Source of the DNA: Pelotomaculum sp. UBA3102
GTDB taxonomy: Bacteria > Bacillota > Desulfotomaculia > Desulfotomaculales > Pelotomaculaceae
DNA length: 23,121 nt
Assembly: GCA_002365865.1 (NCBI GenBank)
Contig: DFAQ01000067.1
Span: forward strand, 1-23,121
Reading direction: 5' to 3'
The position numbers were made by a program, and so were the translations under genes. Each line of letters opens with the position of its first letter. Position 1 is the first letter of the stretch. Below, in pieces: positions 7,713 through 15,492 of the stretch. The notes below the pieces were generated by a model. The model did no database searches and was not told the DNA's origin. It was given only the letters and a program-made list of their open reading frames with translations.

Positions 7713-8258
7713 GTGAATGAATTGTCTGAGGATAATCTTGTCCGTATGGCTAAATCAGGAGATAACGATGCCTTCGCCCAGCTTGTTCAGAGGCATACGG
7801 CAGACGCGTTCCGTACCGCATACATGGTTTTACCCGACCGTGTTGAGGCTGAAGATATTGTTCAGGAAGCTTTTTTGACCTGTTATCGAAAATTAAAATA
7901 TTTTCGCATGGATGCTTCATTTAAGACCTGGCTGTACCGGATAGTCGTTAACCTGTGTTATGACAGGCTGCGTAAAGCAAACCGGGAAAATTCAGTGATT
8001 CATAAGCTATCTTTAAATCTTGAAAGTAGGGACGGGGAGATGTCTGATATAGAAAACCGCATCGACTTGAAAGGAATAATCTCTACCCTGAGCCCGGAGC
8101 ACCGGCTGGTCCTGACCCTTTATTACGGGATGGACTATGGTGTTAAAAAAGTTGCGGAAACACTGGGCATACCGGTAGGCACGGTTAAATCAAGACTTAA
8201 TTCCGCCCGAAACATAATCAGAAAACGCATGGAGAGAGGCCGGGAATATGCGTTGTAA
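7713..8258 (+). CDS. ECF-type RNA polymerase sigma factor
   Basis: Extracytoplasmic-function sigma factor of 181 aa, with region 2 (about 12-85: DAFAQLVQRHTADAFRTAYM, AEDIVQEAFLTCYRKL and FKTWLYRIVVNLCYDRLRK) and region 4 (about 125-175: STLSPEHRLVLTLYYGMDY and KVAETLGIPVGTVKSRLNSA). The linker between them is short, as is normal for this class. The start given is GTG 7713. TTG 7722, 5 bases after GGTGA, is a good alternative and would remove three residues. The gene overlaps the anti-sigma gene by 11 bases, so the two are coupled. It should direct polymerase to TGAAC/CGTC-type promoters, including the candidate upstream. The inducing stress is not visible from sequence. Confidence 0.93.
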   Translation: MNELSEDNLVRMAKSGDNDAFAQLVQRHTADAFRTAYMVLPDRVEAEDIVQEAFLTCYRKLKYFRMDASFKTWLYRIVVNLCYDRLRKANRENSVIHKLSLNLESRDGEMSDIENRIDLKGIISTLSPEHRLVLTLYYGMDYGVKKVAETLGIPVGTVKSRLNSARNIIRKRMERGREYAL

Positions 8259-9345
8259 AACGATAAAATTAATGCTGGATGATTATTTGAGTAAAACGCT
8301 GTCGGCAGAAAAAATGCGGGAGGTTAAGTCCCACCTGGAGGCCTGTGAAAGCTGCCGGAATGAATTTTTGGAGCTAAAAAAAGCCGATGATATTTTACGG
8401 GAAGCTATCTGTGAAATGGTTGCCGGGATCGAAGTCCCTCCGGATTTGAGTGGCAGAATAGAACGGATGATCCTGTCCGGGGAGCGAGTGAGAAAAGGAA
8501 TTGCCGGACGGATGCCGGCATTTTTGAAAATACCTGTAGTTGCGGCGGCCGTGCTTTTAGCGGTAACGGTTGCCGGTGCCTGGGGATATTTTAATGATTA
8601 TTTCAACCCTGAAATGAGCAGGCCGAAGGTTGCTTTGACCGGGTCCCGGGAGGTACCGGAAGGAAAGGAAGATGATGTTTCCGGGAATATTATGCAAGAC
8701 TCGGCTCCCCGGTCCGCCGGAGCGGATCAGGCGTCCGGAGAAAACGTGACGGAAGTTAATAAAGATAAAGTCGTCAGTGAAGAAAATGCCGGTAAAGTAC
8801 CGGATAGAGAAGCCGGGACGCCGACAGCCGGTCAATCCCTGGAAGAACGGACTCTTATGGCAAGAGTCGGACAGCAGCGAGAAGAAGCCCCTGAAGAATC
8901 TGCCGGGTTGTCACCAAAAGGGCTGGGAGAGTTTCAGGTTACGGGGATAAAGGTTTTAAAAAAGGGCACCCTGGATGAGGCAGCCGGAGAGCTTGGTTTT
9001 GACCCTGCAAAACCTGCCTACGTACCGCTGGGAGCGGTACTGATAGAGGCTACCTGGGATGCCGGCACCGTTTATCAAAATTACCGGGTGGGTGAGCTTA
9101 ACTTTACAATCAGCCAGAGCCGGGCAGACAGCTCAAGGCTTAAATACGAAGAAATGATGCGGCAGGGAACTCCGGTTGAAATAAACGGTTTTCAGGCCGT
9201 CTTGCAGGAAACCGGGCCTGAGCCGGGTGACAACGTTTCCCCGGCAAATGTATCTGTATGCTGGCAGCAGGGGGATTGGTTCTTTTCAGTAACCGGTGGA
9301 TTGCCGGTGCAAGAAATGAAAAAGATTGCGGCGTCATTAAGTTGA
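8248..9345 (+). CDS. Membrane anti-sigma factor with zinc-finger (HC2) and DUF4367-like domains
   Basis: Partner of the preceding sigma factor. The cytoplasmic N-terminus has an anti-sigma zinc motif with C3, H29, C33 and C36 (HLEACESCRNEF), expected to sequester the sigma factor. One transmembrane helix (about 95-115) follows. The outer part starts with a long, low-complexity, Glu/Gly/Ala-rich linker (about 120-225) and ends in a globular domain (about 230-362) of the DUF4367 type: FDPAKPAYVPLGAVLIEATW, YRVGELNFTISQS and VSVCWQQGDWFFSVTGG. This resembles RsgI/RsiW-style anti-sigmas in which an external domain senses envelope state and proteolysis frees the sigma. The signal is unknown. It is the last gene of the two-gene operon. 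Confidence 0.88.
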   Translation: MRCKTIKLMLDDYLSKTLSAEKMREVKSHLEACESCRNEFLELKKADDILREAICEMVAGIEVPPDLSGRIERMILSGERVRKGIAGRMPAFLKIPVVAAAVLLAVTVAGAWGYFNDYFNPEMSRPKVALTGSREVPEGKEDDVSGNIMQDSAPRSAGADQASGENVTEVNKDKVVSEENAGKVPDREAGTPTAGQSLEERTLMARVGQQREEAPEESAGLSPKGLGEFQVTGIKVLKKGTLDEAAGELGFDPAKPAYVPLGAVLIEATWDAGTVYQNYRVGELNFTISQSRADSSRLKYEEMMRQGTPVEINGFQAVLQETGPEPGDNVSPANVSVCWQQGDWFFSVTGGLPVQEMKKIAASLS

Positions 9346-9399
9346 TTAAATTTTTTAAGTATCCATGCTCTTTTGATATTTAACGGCATAGGATGTATG

Positions 9400-9466
9400 A
9401 AGGTAATACCGCGGGACAATGAAGTTCCGAAAGAAGCCAGGGGTTGCTTCTTTCGGGACTTTTTTA
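9400..9466 (+). promoter_or_regulatory. Truncated T-box leader: T-box-like sequence plus terminator
   Basis: AAGGTAATACCGCGG (9400-9414) matches the T-box core AGGGTGGTACCGCGG at 12 of 15 positions, but the TGGN bulge that binds the tRNA acceptor end reads TAAT. It is followed by a terminator: AGTTCCGAAAGAAGC (9423-9437) pairs with GCTTCTTTCGGGACT (9446-9460), 14 of 15, then TTTTTT. This is the correct order for the 3' half of a T-box leader before asnB. Only about 55 bases separate it from the anti-sigma stop, leaving no room for the specifier stem. It now probably acts simply as the terminator of the sigma/anti-sigma operon. Confidence 0.6.
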
Positions 9467-9489
9467 TTTGTAAAAGGAGGTTTAGTCAA

Positions 9490-9675
9490 ATGTGTGGTAT
9501 CACCGGCTGGATAGACTGGGAGACGGATCTTACCCAAAGCCGTTCTATTCTGGAAGCTATGATGAGTTCCCTTTTCCACCGGGGACCGGATGCATCCGGG
9601 GTGTGGCTGTCGTCCTGCGCCGCACTGGGACACCGGCGTTTGGTCGTTATCGACCCTGAAGGAGCAAAGCTGTAG
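9490..9675 (+). pseudogene. asnB: asnB remnant: N-terminus of glutamine-hydrolysing asparagine synthetase
   Basis: ATG 9490 behind a strong AAAGGAGG site opens a frame of only 61 codons. It begins MCGITGWIDWE, with the N-terminal Cys nucleophile of class II glutamine amidotransferases, and continues through LFHRGPDASGVWL and ALGHRRLVVIDPEGAK, all typical of AsnB. A complete AsnB is about 600 aa. Here the frame stops just after the DPEG motif and no further AsnB-like sequence follows in any frame; the next 180 bases are AT-rich and non-coding. The gene is therefore truncated and cannot make a synthetase. With the damaged T-box upstream, it looks like a former tRNA-regulated asnB unit deleted from both ends. 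A stand-alone short product cannot be excluded because the start region is intact. Confidence 0.8.
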
Positions 9676-9727
9676 CGGGTCACAAAATATATCTGTTTTA
9701 TTTATACAAATTGTTCTATATTTATCA

Positions 9728-9756
9728 TTTAGAATGGTCAAAAAAAACGGTATAAT
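9728..9756 (+). promoter_or_regulatory. Candidate sigma-A promoter for the redox pair
   Basis: TTTAGA (9728-9733) and TATAAT (9751-9756) are separated by 17 bases, 100 bases upstream of the membrane subunit gene. The -10 is perfect and the -35 matches at 4 of 6 positions. Confidence 0.4.
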
Positions 9757-9855
9757 AATATAAAATAATATATTTCACGATAATTTCGGTTTGGTTTCGG
9801 GTGATGACCGGAATGATTTTGATCCACTGTTACGGTTCAATGGGGAGGAGTTTGT

Positions 9856-10782
9856 TTGCTGCTGCTTTTTTTTCTTTATTTATCCTTATTTGCTTTCCTG
9901 ACGTTTTCGATTAACAAATTCTTCTGGTTTGCCAGGATGCCTTTGCACGGGCGCTGGGAACTGTATCCGGTACCCAGGGAACCTGCCGAAAGGGCCCGTT
10001 ACGGGGGGTCTTATTATGAAGAACCGGAATGGTGGAAAAAACCCAGAAAGATTTCCCGGATCGGGGAGATTAAAAAAGTATTAAAAGAGATGTTTTTTAT
10101 TAGAAGGTTATTTATTAACCAGCGGCGACACTGGTGGTTTAGTTATTCTCTGCATGCAGGGATCTACTGGTTGATTTTGTGGGCTGTCTTTTTGCTGGCC
10201 GGAGCAGTAACTGAACTGTCGGGACAGGTTTTAATTACCGGTGAAGACGGCAACTTCTGGGCCGGGCTGGTTTATTCCGGCACTTTGATATCTGGTGGTG
10301 CCGGGGTTTTGCTGCTGACTGTAGGTTCTACCGGCCTGTTTCTAAGAAGAATGTTTAACCGGGTTTTGAATAAATATTCAGCTCCCCAGGATTACTTTAA
10401 TTTACTGTTTATTTTGGCGGTGGCGGTATCCGGATTGGTAGTGTGGAACGGCGACCCCGGTTTTGATTACGGCCGGGAAATTCTGAAGGCAATGCTTACC
10501 TTTTCGCCGGTTAAAGCAGGTACTGCCCTGACCGTGCACATTTTGCTGCTGGGTGCTTTATTGATTTACATTCCGCAGACAAAAATGAGTCATTATGTGT
10601 GCAAGTTTTTTGCTTTCCATAGAGTGTTGTGGGATAACGAGCCGAATCTTAAAAATTCAAAGATAGAACGAAAGATTAAGAGAACCCTGAGTAATAAACC
10701 TCCCGTTGTCTCCTGGGCAGCACCCCATGCTAAAATTTCTGAACAGCTGAAAGAATTATCCGGTGAAGATCAGGAGGAATAG
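9856..10782 (+). CDS. Membrane cytochrome b-like subunit, DsrM/HdrE/NarI-type
   Basis: Integral membrane protein of 308 aa, presumably exchanging electrons between the quinone pool and the iron-sulfur subunit encoded next. Hydrophobic segments are visible near residues 1-20, 100-125, 140-162, 180-198 and 222-240. Candidate haem-ligand histidines occur in YSLHAGIYW and TALTVHILLLGA, as in the NarI/DsrM/HdrE group. The N-terminal loop (about 25-90) is charged and Trp/Tyr-rich and should be cytoplasmic. The start is TTG 9856, 7 bases after GGGGAGG. The stop overlaps the ribosome-binding region of the next gene, with only 4 bases between the two coding regions, so the pair forms a complex gene unit. 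A specific assignment (DsrM, TmcC, HmeC or other) is not possible. Confidence 0.75.
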   Translation: MLLLFFLYLSLFAFLTFSINKFFWFARMPLHGRWELYPVPREPAERARYGGSYYEEPEWWKKPRKISRIGEIKKVLKEMFFIRRLFINQRRHWWFSYSLHAGIYWLILWAVFLLAGAVTELSGQVLITGEDGNFWAGLVYSGTLISGGAGVLLLTVGSTGLFLRRMFNRVLNKYSAPQDYFNLLFILAVAVSGLVVWNGDPGFDYGREILKAMLTFSPVKAGTALTVHILLLGALLIYIPQTKMSHYVCKFFAFHRVLWDNEPNLKNSKIERKIKRTLSNKPPVVSWAAPHAKISEQLKELSGEDQEE

Positions 10783-10786
10783 CTTT

Positions 10787-12397
10787 ATGGATAATATAAA
10801 GCCTCAAGATGTGAGCAAGCCGTCGGAACAAATGATCAAGTTGGATAATTTAATGTCCCTGCCGGCACCTTATGATCAGCCCGGGATGGAGCCTGATATT
10901 AAAACTGCCGGGGATGCCTGGAGCAAGAATTACTGTGCCAGCCTGGACGGAATCATAGGTAACGACATGCTGTTCAGGCCGAAAACCGGACCGGAAGAAA
11001 AGCAAATTATTAGTAAATTTTTAAACGGTCTGGACAAGCTTTTTTATGAAGAAAGTAACGGCGGCTACTTGCAGCCGTTGTTACTTTCCTTTGAGTATTG
11101 CGAAAAATGCAATACATGTTCTGAAGCGTGTCATGTTTTTAAGGGCAGCGGAGAAAAAGAGATTTACCGGCCGGTTTTTCGTTCGGAAGTATTCCGCATG
11201 CTCTATAAAAAATACAAGAAGGGCGGTAGCCTTTGGAGACGGTTTTTAGGCGGGGACATTGAAATCAATGTCGAAGCCGTCATGCGCCTGGGGGAACTGG
11301 CTTACCGCTGCAATCTCTGCCGCCGTTGCGCCCAAGTGTGTCCTTTGGGGCTTGATAACGGGTTGCTGGCCCGGGAAATCAGAAAATTGTTTAGTCAAGA
11401 AATGAATATGGCGCCGAAATTGCTGCATGAAAAAGGCAGTGTCCTTCAGTTAAAAACCGGTTCCAGTACGGGAATTGCCAGGGCCGCATTTTTAGACATG
11501 ATGGAGTTCATGGAAGAAGATATTGCCGACCGGACCGGTAAACATTATAAGATACCCATAGATAAAAAAGGCGCGGACATACTTTTAATTCATAATGCCG
11601 GTGAGTTTTTTTCCTGGCCGGACGGCCCCGCGGCTTTTGCGATCATTTTCGGGGAGGCCGGTCTCGACTGGACATTAAGCAGCGACATCGCCGGTTATGA
11701 TTGTGTAAATTACGGGCTTTTCTATGATGACTTGCAGGCACGAAAACTTGCTCTGCATCAATTAAAGGCCGCCAGGGAACTGGGGGTAAGAAGAATTATT
11801 ATCGGGGAGTGCGGTCATGCCCACAGGGCATCGGCAGTAACTTCGGACCGGCTTGTGGCCGGTGGAGACAATATTCCCAGGGAAAGTTGCTTCCCGCTGC
11901 TGTGGGATTTGGTCAAAAATAACATTTTAAAGCTCAACCCCGCAAGAAATAACTTTCCGGTCACCTTGCACGATCCCTGCAATATAACCAGGATGATGGG
12001 TATAATCCAGCCCCAGCGTCAAATAATCAAAGCCGTCTGTCCGTGGTTCAAGGAAATGACTCCCAACGGTGTTAAAAACTATTGCTGCGGCGGGGGAAGC
12101 GGCTTTGCCGTAATGAACAGCTTAAACTTACAGGAGTGGATGTGCAAGGTCTCGTGCAGGATGAAATTTAAGCAGGTTCTGGAGGCGTTCCAGAATACCG
12201 TAGAAAATAAAAGTATGATTAAATATGTTTGTGCTCCCTGTTCCAACTGCAAAGGGACGTTTAGAAACATGCTGGATTATTACCAGGCTACTTCCCGGTT
12301 CAATATTCGGTATGGCGGCCTGGCTGAGTTGATAGTAAACGCTATGGTTGAATTTAACCGGCCTTACCTGGAATTTTTAAATGAAGATATCACTTAA
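10787..12397 (+). CDS. Iron-sulfur subunit with CCG domain, DsrK/HdrD-like
   Basis: Cytoplasmic redox protein of 536 aa with ATG 10787, 9 bases after AGGAGG; an in-frame GTG at 10763 lacks a site. The N-terminal part has two 4Fe-4S clusters: CEKCNTCSEACHVF, and CNLCRRCAQVCPLG in which the terminal CPLG is typical of HdrC/GlpC-like ferredoxin domains. The C-terminal part contains a CCG domain, with HDPCNITRM, NYCCGGGSGF and CAPCSNC supplying the Cys ligands of the non-cubane cluster used in HdrB/HdrD and DsrK. The position where a first CCG repeat would lie (GECGHAHRA region) lacks the CC pair, so only one appears complete. Together with the upstream membrane protein it forms a DsrMK-like quinone:thiol/disulfide or electron-transfer module. 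The physiological partner is unknown. It converges on the split ATPase gene; the stop codons overlap. Confidence 0.82.
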   Translation: MDNIKPQDVSKPSEQMIKLDNLMSLPAPYDQPGMEPDIKTAGDAWSKNYCASLDGIIGNDMLFRPKTGPEEKQIISKFLNGLDKLFYEESNGGYLQPLLLSFEYCEKCNTCSEACHVFKGSGEKEIYRPVFRSEVFRMLYKKYKKGGSLWRRFLGGDIEINVEAVMRLGELAYRCNLCRRCAQVCPLGLDNGLLAREIRKLFSQEMNMAPKLLHEKGSVLQLKTGSSTGIARAAFLDMMEFMEEDIADRTGKHYKIPIDKKGADILLIHNAGEFFSWPDGPAAFAIIFGEAGLDWTLSSDIAGYDCVNYGLFYDDLQARKLALHQLKAARELGVRRIIIGECGHAHRASAVTSDRLVAGGDNIPRESCFPLLWDLVKNNILKLNPARNNFPVTLHDPCNITRMMGIIQPQRQIIKAVCPWFKEMTPNGVKNYCCGGGSGFAVMNSLNLQEWMCKVSCRMKFKQVLEAFQNTVENKSMIKYVCAPCSNCKGTFRNMLDYYQATSRFNIRYGGLAELIVNAMVEFNRPYLEFLNEDIT

Positions 12398-13248
12398 CCT
12401 CTCGTCTTCCGGTTTCCCTGGTTTATTTCCGAGGCTGATTCCAGGATTTTGTGCAGTATTTTTTCCCGGCGCGCATTGATGGCATCAAAGTCCATATACG
12501 GTACGTAAAACTTTTCCATTTCGTCGTGCACTTTTTTAGCCCGGTTAATAAATGAAACTGCCTGCTCCAGGCACTGCCGGTACATGCCGCGTGCGGCGCC
12601 CTTTTCCACCAGGTAGGCCTCATTGACCACCGGGTCCACGCAGTTCATGGTGTCGATAACGATATCTCCCTGCTGCGGCGGGTAAATGTGGGGTTCCACA
12701 TTGTTTATAATGGCCAGGCTAAGCTCATGGATTACCAAATGGTCGATCAGTTTCGGGTTCAGGGCACAATGAAACGCCGTAACATTATAACCGCGGGCCA
12801 GAGCTGCTTCCATCAAACGGCGGACCAGAACGGTTTTACCGGTGCCGTCGTCGCCGTTGATCAGGTATCGTTTATCAAGATGTCCCACTATGGTATCCAG
12901 GTGGCTCACCGGTCCGTCCGGGGTTATAGCGGTAGCGAAAAGCCGTCTGGCCTTTGGATTGTCGGTAAGCCTGGGTTTTCCCTCAAAAATTTTGTGAATC
13001 AGTTCCAGTACCAACCTGTCGAAAGCTCCGACATTAAAAGCACCGCTTTCTATGTAATAGGAAGCTACTTCTTCCAGGAAGAGCTTGGCTCCCGCCAGGT
13101 AAGTGTAGGCATGCTTAAACAGGCGTCCCAGTTCTTTATTATGGGCCAGGATTTCTTGCTTATTATCGCGAAGTCCCTGCTCATTCCAGTGGTCACCGAG
13201 GTGGATAATTTCATCCACTGCTCCGGGATTTTTCGGGTCGACCACGTG
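12394..13248 (-). pseudogene. 3' part of a split two-P-loop ATPase gene (PRK06851-like)
   Basis: Encodes the C-terminal 284 residues of an ATPase whose first 93 codons lie 5.4 kb away at 18641-18919. It opens HVVDPKNPGAVDEIIHLGDH, which continues the ...DGTSP end of the other piece exactly in frame. A long helical region follows (about 20-110), then a second nucleotide-binding domain beginning FATAITPDGPVSHLD with P-loop INGDDGTGKTVLV. No ribosome-binding site precedes the only near-end start (GTG 13245), so this piece is probably not translated on its own. In the integrated state it lies 51 bases downstream of the element's prenyltransferase gene on the same strand and may be transcribed from it. 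After excision it would be read as part of a 377-aa protein. It is marked broken as it stands, but may be functional after rearrangement. Confidence 0.88.
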
Positions 13249-13268
13249 CAGTGCAGTTGCAATTATAA
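13230..13268. other. Left attachment junction (host/element)
   Basis: The host half GGTCGACCACG ends at 13246, the shared dinucleotide is TG (13247-13248, CA on the minus strand), and the element half begins CAGTGCAGTT (13249-13258). The boundary is set by where the ATPase reading frame stops matching the family (upstream codons read ...IIATAL instead of ...DGTSP) and by the dyad formed with the right end. Confidence 0.8.
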
Positions 13269-13298
13269 AATGCGTTGTAAAGGTACGGGCGCTTCTTT

Positions 13299-14198
13299 TT
13301 ACCGGGAAATGAACAGACCTACGGCTAGCAGGAAAGGCGTGGCCAGAGTAAATATTACATTCTGTCCGAGCAGAGGCACCAAAGCGGTTAGTTGCGCATG
13401 GTTTTTCTGGACCCCTTGCACGGTTTTAATTGCCAGAGGCAACGGTATGAGAGCCAGGAGAGCCGGGATGGGCATCAGCTTCAGAGCTACAGCCAAAACT
13501 ACACTTACATAAGTCAAAATTACGATCGCGGAGTAAACCAGGGCGCATTTGTTTTTCCCGCATAAAACAAGCAGGTGCCGGCGGCCGCCAATGCGGTCCG
13601 CTTCCACATCCGGAAACTGGTTGAGCAGTAGTAGATTGCTGACCAAAAAACACGGTATTAAGGAAGCCACGGCGGCATTCCAGTCGTAAGAGCCCTGTAG
13701 TACAAAATAGGTGCCTAAAACCATGCACGGCCCGAATCCCAGTCCCGGTGCCAGCAGGCACAAAAGAGGGGAGCGGGTAATGTAATTGGTATACAGGACG
13801 ATGAGTAATAAACCGGTTATGCCTACCAGTAACAGTCCCGGACCTTGCACCACTAGGAAAAAGATGCCTACTGCCACGGTCACCGCTAAGCATATAAGTC
13901 CGAGGAACAGCGCTGATTTTACCGGCAGGCGTCCGGCAGGCAAAAGGCCGCTTCCGCCGCTAAAAGGGGTCTGGGTGGTGTTCATGTCGATGCCGCTTAA
14001 GTAGTCATGATAGTCATTTAATGCGTTTACCGCGGCATGGGCCGCCAATCCTCCGATTAGGGTGACGGTCAAGTAAAAAAGGTTGATGGTTCCTGCTTTC
14101 CAGTAAGCAGCTGCTGCGCCGACCAGGCAGCAAACCGGGGTTAAAACAAGAAACTGGGGGCGTGTTTCCTGGAAATAAACCGTTAGTGAGCCTCTCAT
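13299..14198 (-). CDS. UbiA-family prenyltransferase
   Basis: Integral membrane enzyme of 299 aa, expected to attach an isoprenoid chain to an aromatic acceptor; MenA-type naphthoate prenylation is the closest guess. Both Asp-rich Mg-diphosphate motifs are present: NALNDYHDYLSGID (NDxxD type) and NQFPDVEADRIGGRRHL (DxExD type). About eight hydrophobic helices cover the rest. The start chosen is ATG 14198, 8 bases after GGAGG; an ATG five codons upstream overlaps that site. It lies inside the recombinase element, reads toward the left junction, and follows the flavoprotein gene on the same strand by about 100 bases. A metabolic membrane enzyme as cargo of a small element is unusual. The substrate cannot be told from sequence. 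Confidence 0.88.
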   Translation of the reverse strand: MRGSLTVYFQETRPQFLVLTPVCCLVGAAAAYWKAGTINLFYLTVTLIGGLAAHAAVNALNDYHDYLSGIDMNTTQTPFSGGSGLLPAGRLPVKSALFLGLICLAVTVAVGIFFLVVQGPGLLLVGITGLLLIVLYTNYITRSPLLCLLAPGLGFGPCMVLGTYFVLQGSYDWNAAVASLIPCFLVSNLLLLNQFPDVEADRIGGRRHLLVLCGKNKCALVYSAIVILTYVSVVLAVALKLMPIPALLALIPLPLAIKTVQGVQKNHAQLTALVPLLGQNVIFTLATPFLLAVGLFISR

Positions 14199-14297
14199 GG
14201 GTTTAACCTCCATAATTTCTTTTAAATAAAAGCATTTGTTCTACGGCCAAAGTTTTTTTCTTCTTTAAAAACGTTGGCTTAGGTTTGCAATTATTCC

Positions 14298-15152
14298 TCA
14301 TTCCTCATTGGCAGGTGGGTTTACCCACCAGTTAAGGGAACGATACGGTGCTTGTAATTCTTTATAATGTTGTCTTTTGTCCATAAACTCCTTTTTCTTA
14401 CGGTTAAGATAACGGATAAAATGTTCGCTTCTGCCCTCGTCACTGAAACGATGATCGTCTCGGGGATAAAAGACTAGTTTAATTTCTGAGCCCATTGCTT
14501 TGATTTCACCTTTGGTGCCGCAGAAGGGGCAGATTACCTCCTTCCCGTCATAACGGAGAAGGTCACTCCAGCAGACCGGGCACTCGTTAGCTTTAGGGTT
14601 GCGTTGATACCCGGGCTCTACAAGGCCGCGCCCCAATTGCCGGGTTTTCTCCAGGTTAGCCGGGTTTTCCAGAACCTCACCGGGATTGGCTCCGAAAAAG
14701 GCGGCACTGTCAACCAGATGCAAGTTTAAAAACCTGGCGGTAAGGTTTAAAGCCGTTTCTGCGTAACCCTCCGAACCAAGTGCCCCGTAGGTAGTGATCG
14801 TAATGCAGGGTTTACCGGAAAACTCCTGGAAATTGTTGCTTACCGAGAGAAATCGGTCTTGAAGCAATTTAATGCTGCCGTGGGGTCCCAGAAAATAGCA
14901 CGGTGCTGCCAAAACCACCGCATCAGCGGCCCGGATTTTGTCAAGCAGGTAATTGAGGTCGTCCTTAATATGACAGGGAATATCCGGCGGCAAACACCTG
15001 TAACAGGCTTTGCAGTATTTAATATCAAGATCGGTTAACCGGATCATTTCTTTTTGGGTTTCTGCTCCTGTTGCCTCCATTGCCGCCTTGGTTAAAATTT
15101 CTGAGTTGCCTGTTACTCGCTGTGATGCCACAATCCCTAAGATGCGTTTCAT
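14298..15152 (-). CDS. Flavodoxin-fold iron-sulfur flavoprotein / NAD(P)H-dependent reductase
   Basis: 284-aa protein of the NADPH-dependent FMN reductase family. It begins MKRILGIVASQRVTGNSEIL, the FMN-phosphate-binding loop. A Cys cluster YCKACYRCLPPDIPC follows, as in iron-sulfur flavoproteins (Isf), and then VVLAAPCYFLGPHGSIKLLQDR of the flavin pocket. An unusual C-terminal addition carries a zinc-ribbon pattern, CPVC (in NECPVCWSDL) and CPFCG, followed by a basic tail. ATG 15152 lies 10 bases after AAAGGAGA; upstream in-frame codons have no site. It is the first gene of a minus-strand pair with the prenyltransferase inside the mobile element and is divergent from the M24 peptidase gene. 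It could reduce a quinone or related aromatic intermediate for its neighbour, but that is inference. Confidence 0.8.
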   Translation of the reverse strand: MKRILGIVASQRVTGNSEILTKAAMEATGAETQKEMIRLTDLDIKYCKACYRCLPPDIPCHIKDDLNYLLDKIRAADAVVLAAPCYFLGPHGSIKLLQDRFLSVSNNFQEFSGKPCITITTYGALGSEGYAETALNLTARFLNLHLVDSAAFFGANPGEVLENPANLEKTRQLGRGLVEPGYQRNPKANECPVCWSDLLRYDGKEVICPFCGTKGEIKAMGSEIKLVFYPRDDHRFSDEGRSEHFIRYLNRKKKEFMDKRQHYKELQAPYRSLNWWVNPPANEE

Positions 15153-15492
15153 TAACAACCTGTCTCCTTTCACATTTACGCGTCGCAACTGTTAAAATTA
15201 TAATAATAGGAAGGCAGCGGCATGTCAATCCAAAATTCTAAGCAAAGTAACCTTGCAATTAACTTGAGAAGTACTATATATTATAATAGAGTCAATGATA
15301 ATGTAATTAAAGTGAGTGTTATGCATATTACCGGCAATATCATCACTGATAATAAGAATAGTCGGAAATATCACGGGCAAAAATTTCAAATCCGGTTGTT
15401 GTAGCAGCGGCAGGCGAGGGTGGATAGAACCGGAAAACAGCAGGTAATGAAGAAGATGGTAGAGAATAATAATTTTATTCAGGAGGCTGCAT
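15153..15492. other. Divergent regulatory gap between flavoprotein and peptidase genes
   Basis: 340 bases, AT-rich and without a convincing gene. A 60-codon frame at 15222-15404 (plus strand) has a weak AGGAAGG site but a composition like the surrounding non-coding DNA. TTGCAA (near 15253) followed after about 18 bases by TATATT and TATAAT near 15281-15291 could be a plus-strand promoter for the peptidase gene. No terminator, operator or riboswitch was recognised. Confidence 0.4.

Noticed and set aside
13243..13245. GTG 13245 as the start of an independent 283-aa ATPase
   Set aside because: There is no Shine-Dalgarno, it falls exactly at the element junction, and the protein would lack the first P-loop domain that lies intact in frame at 18641-18919.
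12688..13512. Long plus-strand open frame across the left junction
   Set aside because: It runs antisense through the ATPase 3' piece and the end of the prenyltransferase gene and has no ribosome-binding site. Its only relevance is that its last 87 codons would extend the recombinase in an excised circle.
15222..15404. 60-codon frame in the divergent gap
   Set aside because: The ribosome-binding site is weak, the composition is that of AT-rich non-coding DNA and there is no recognisable motif. It is left as a note only.
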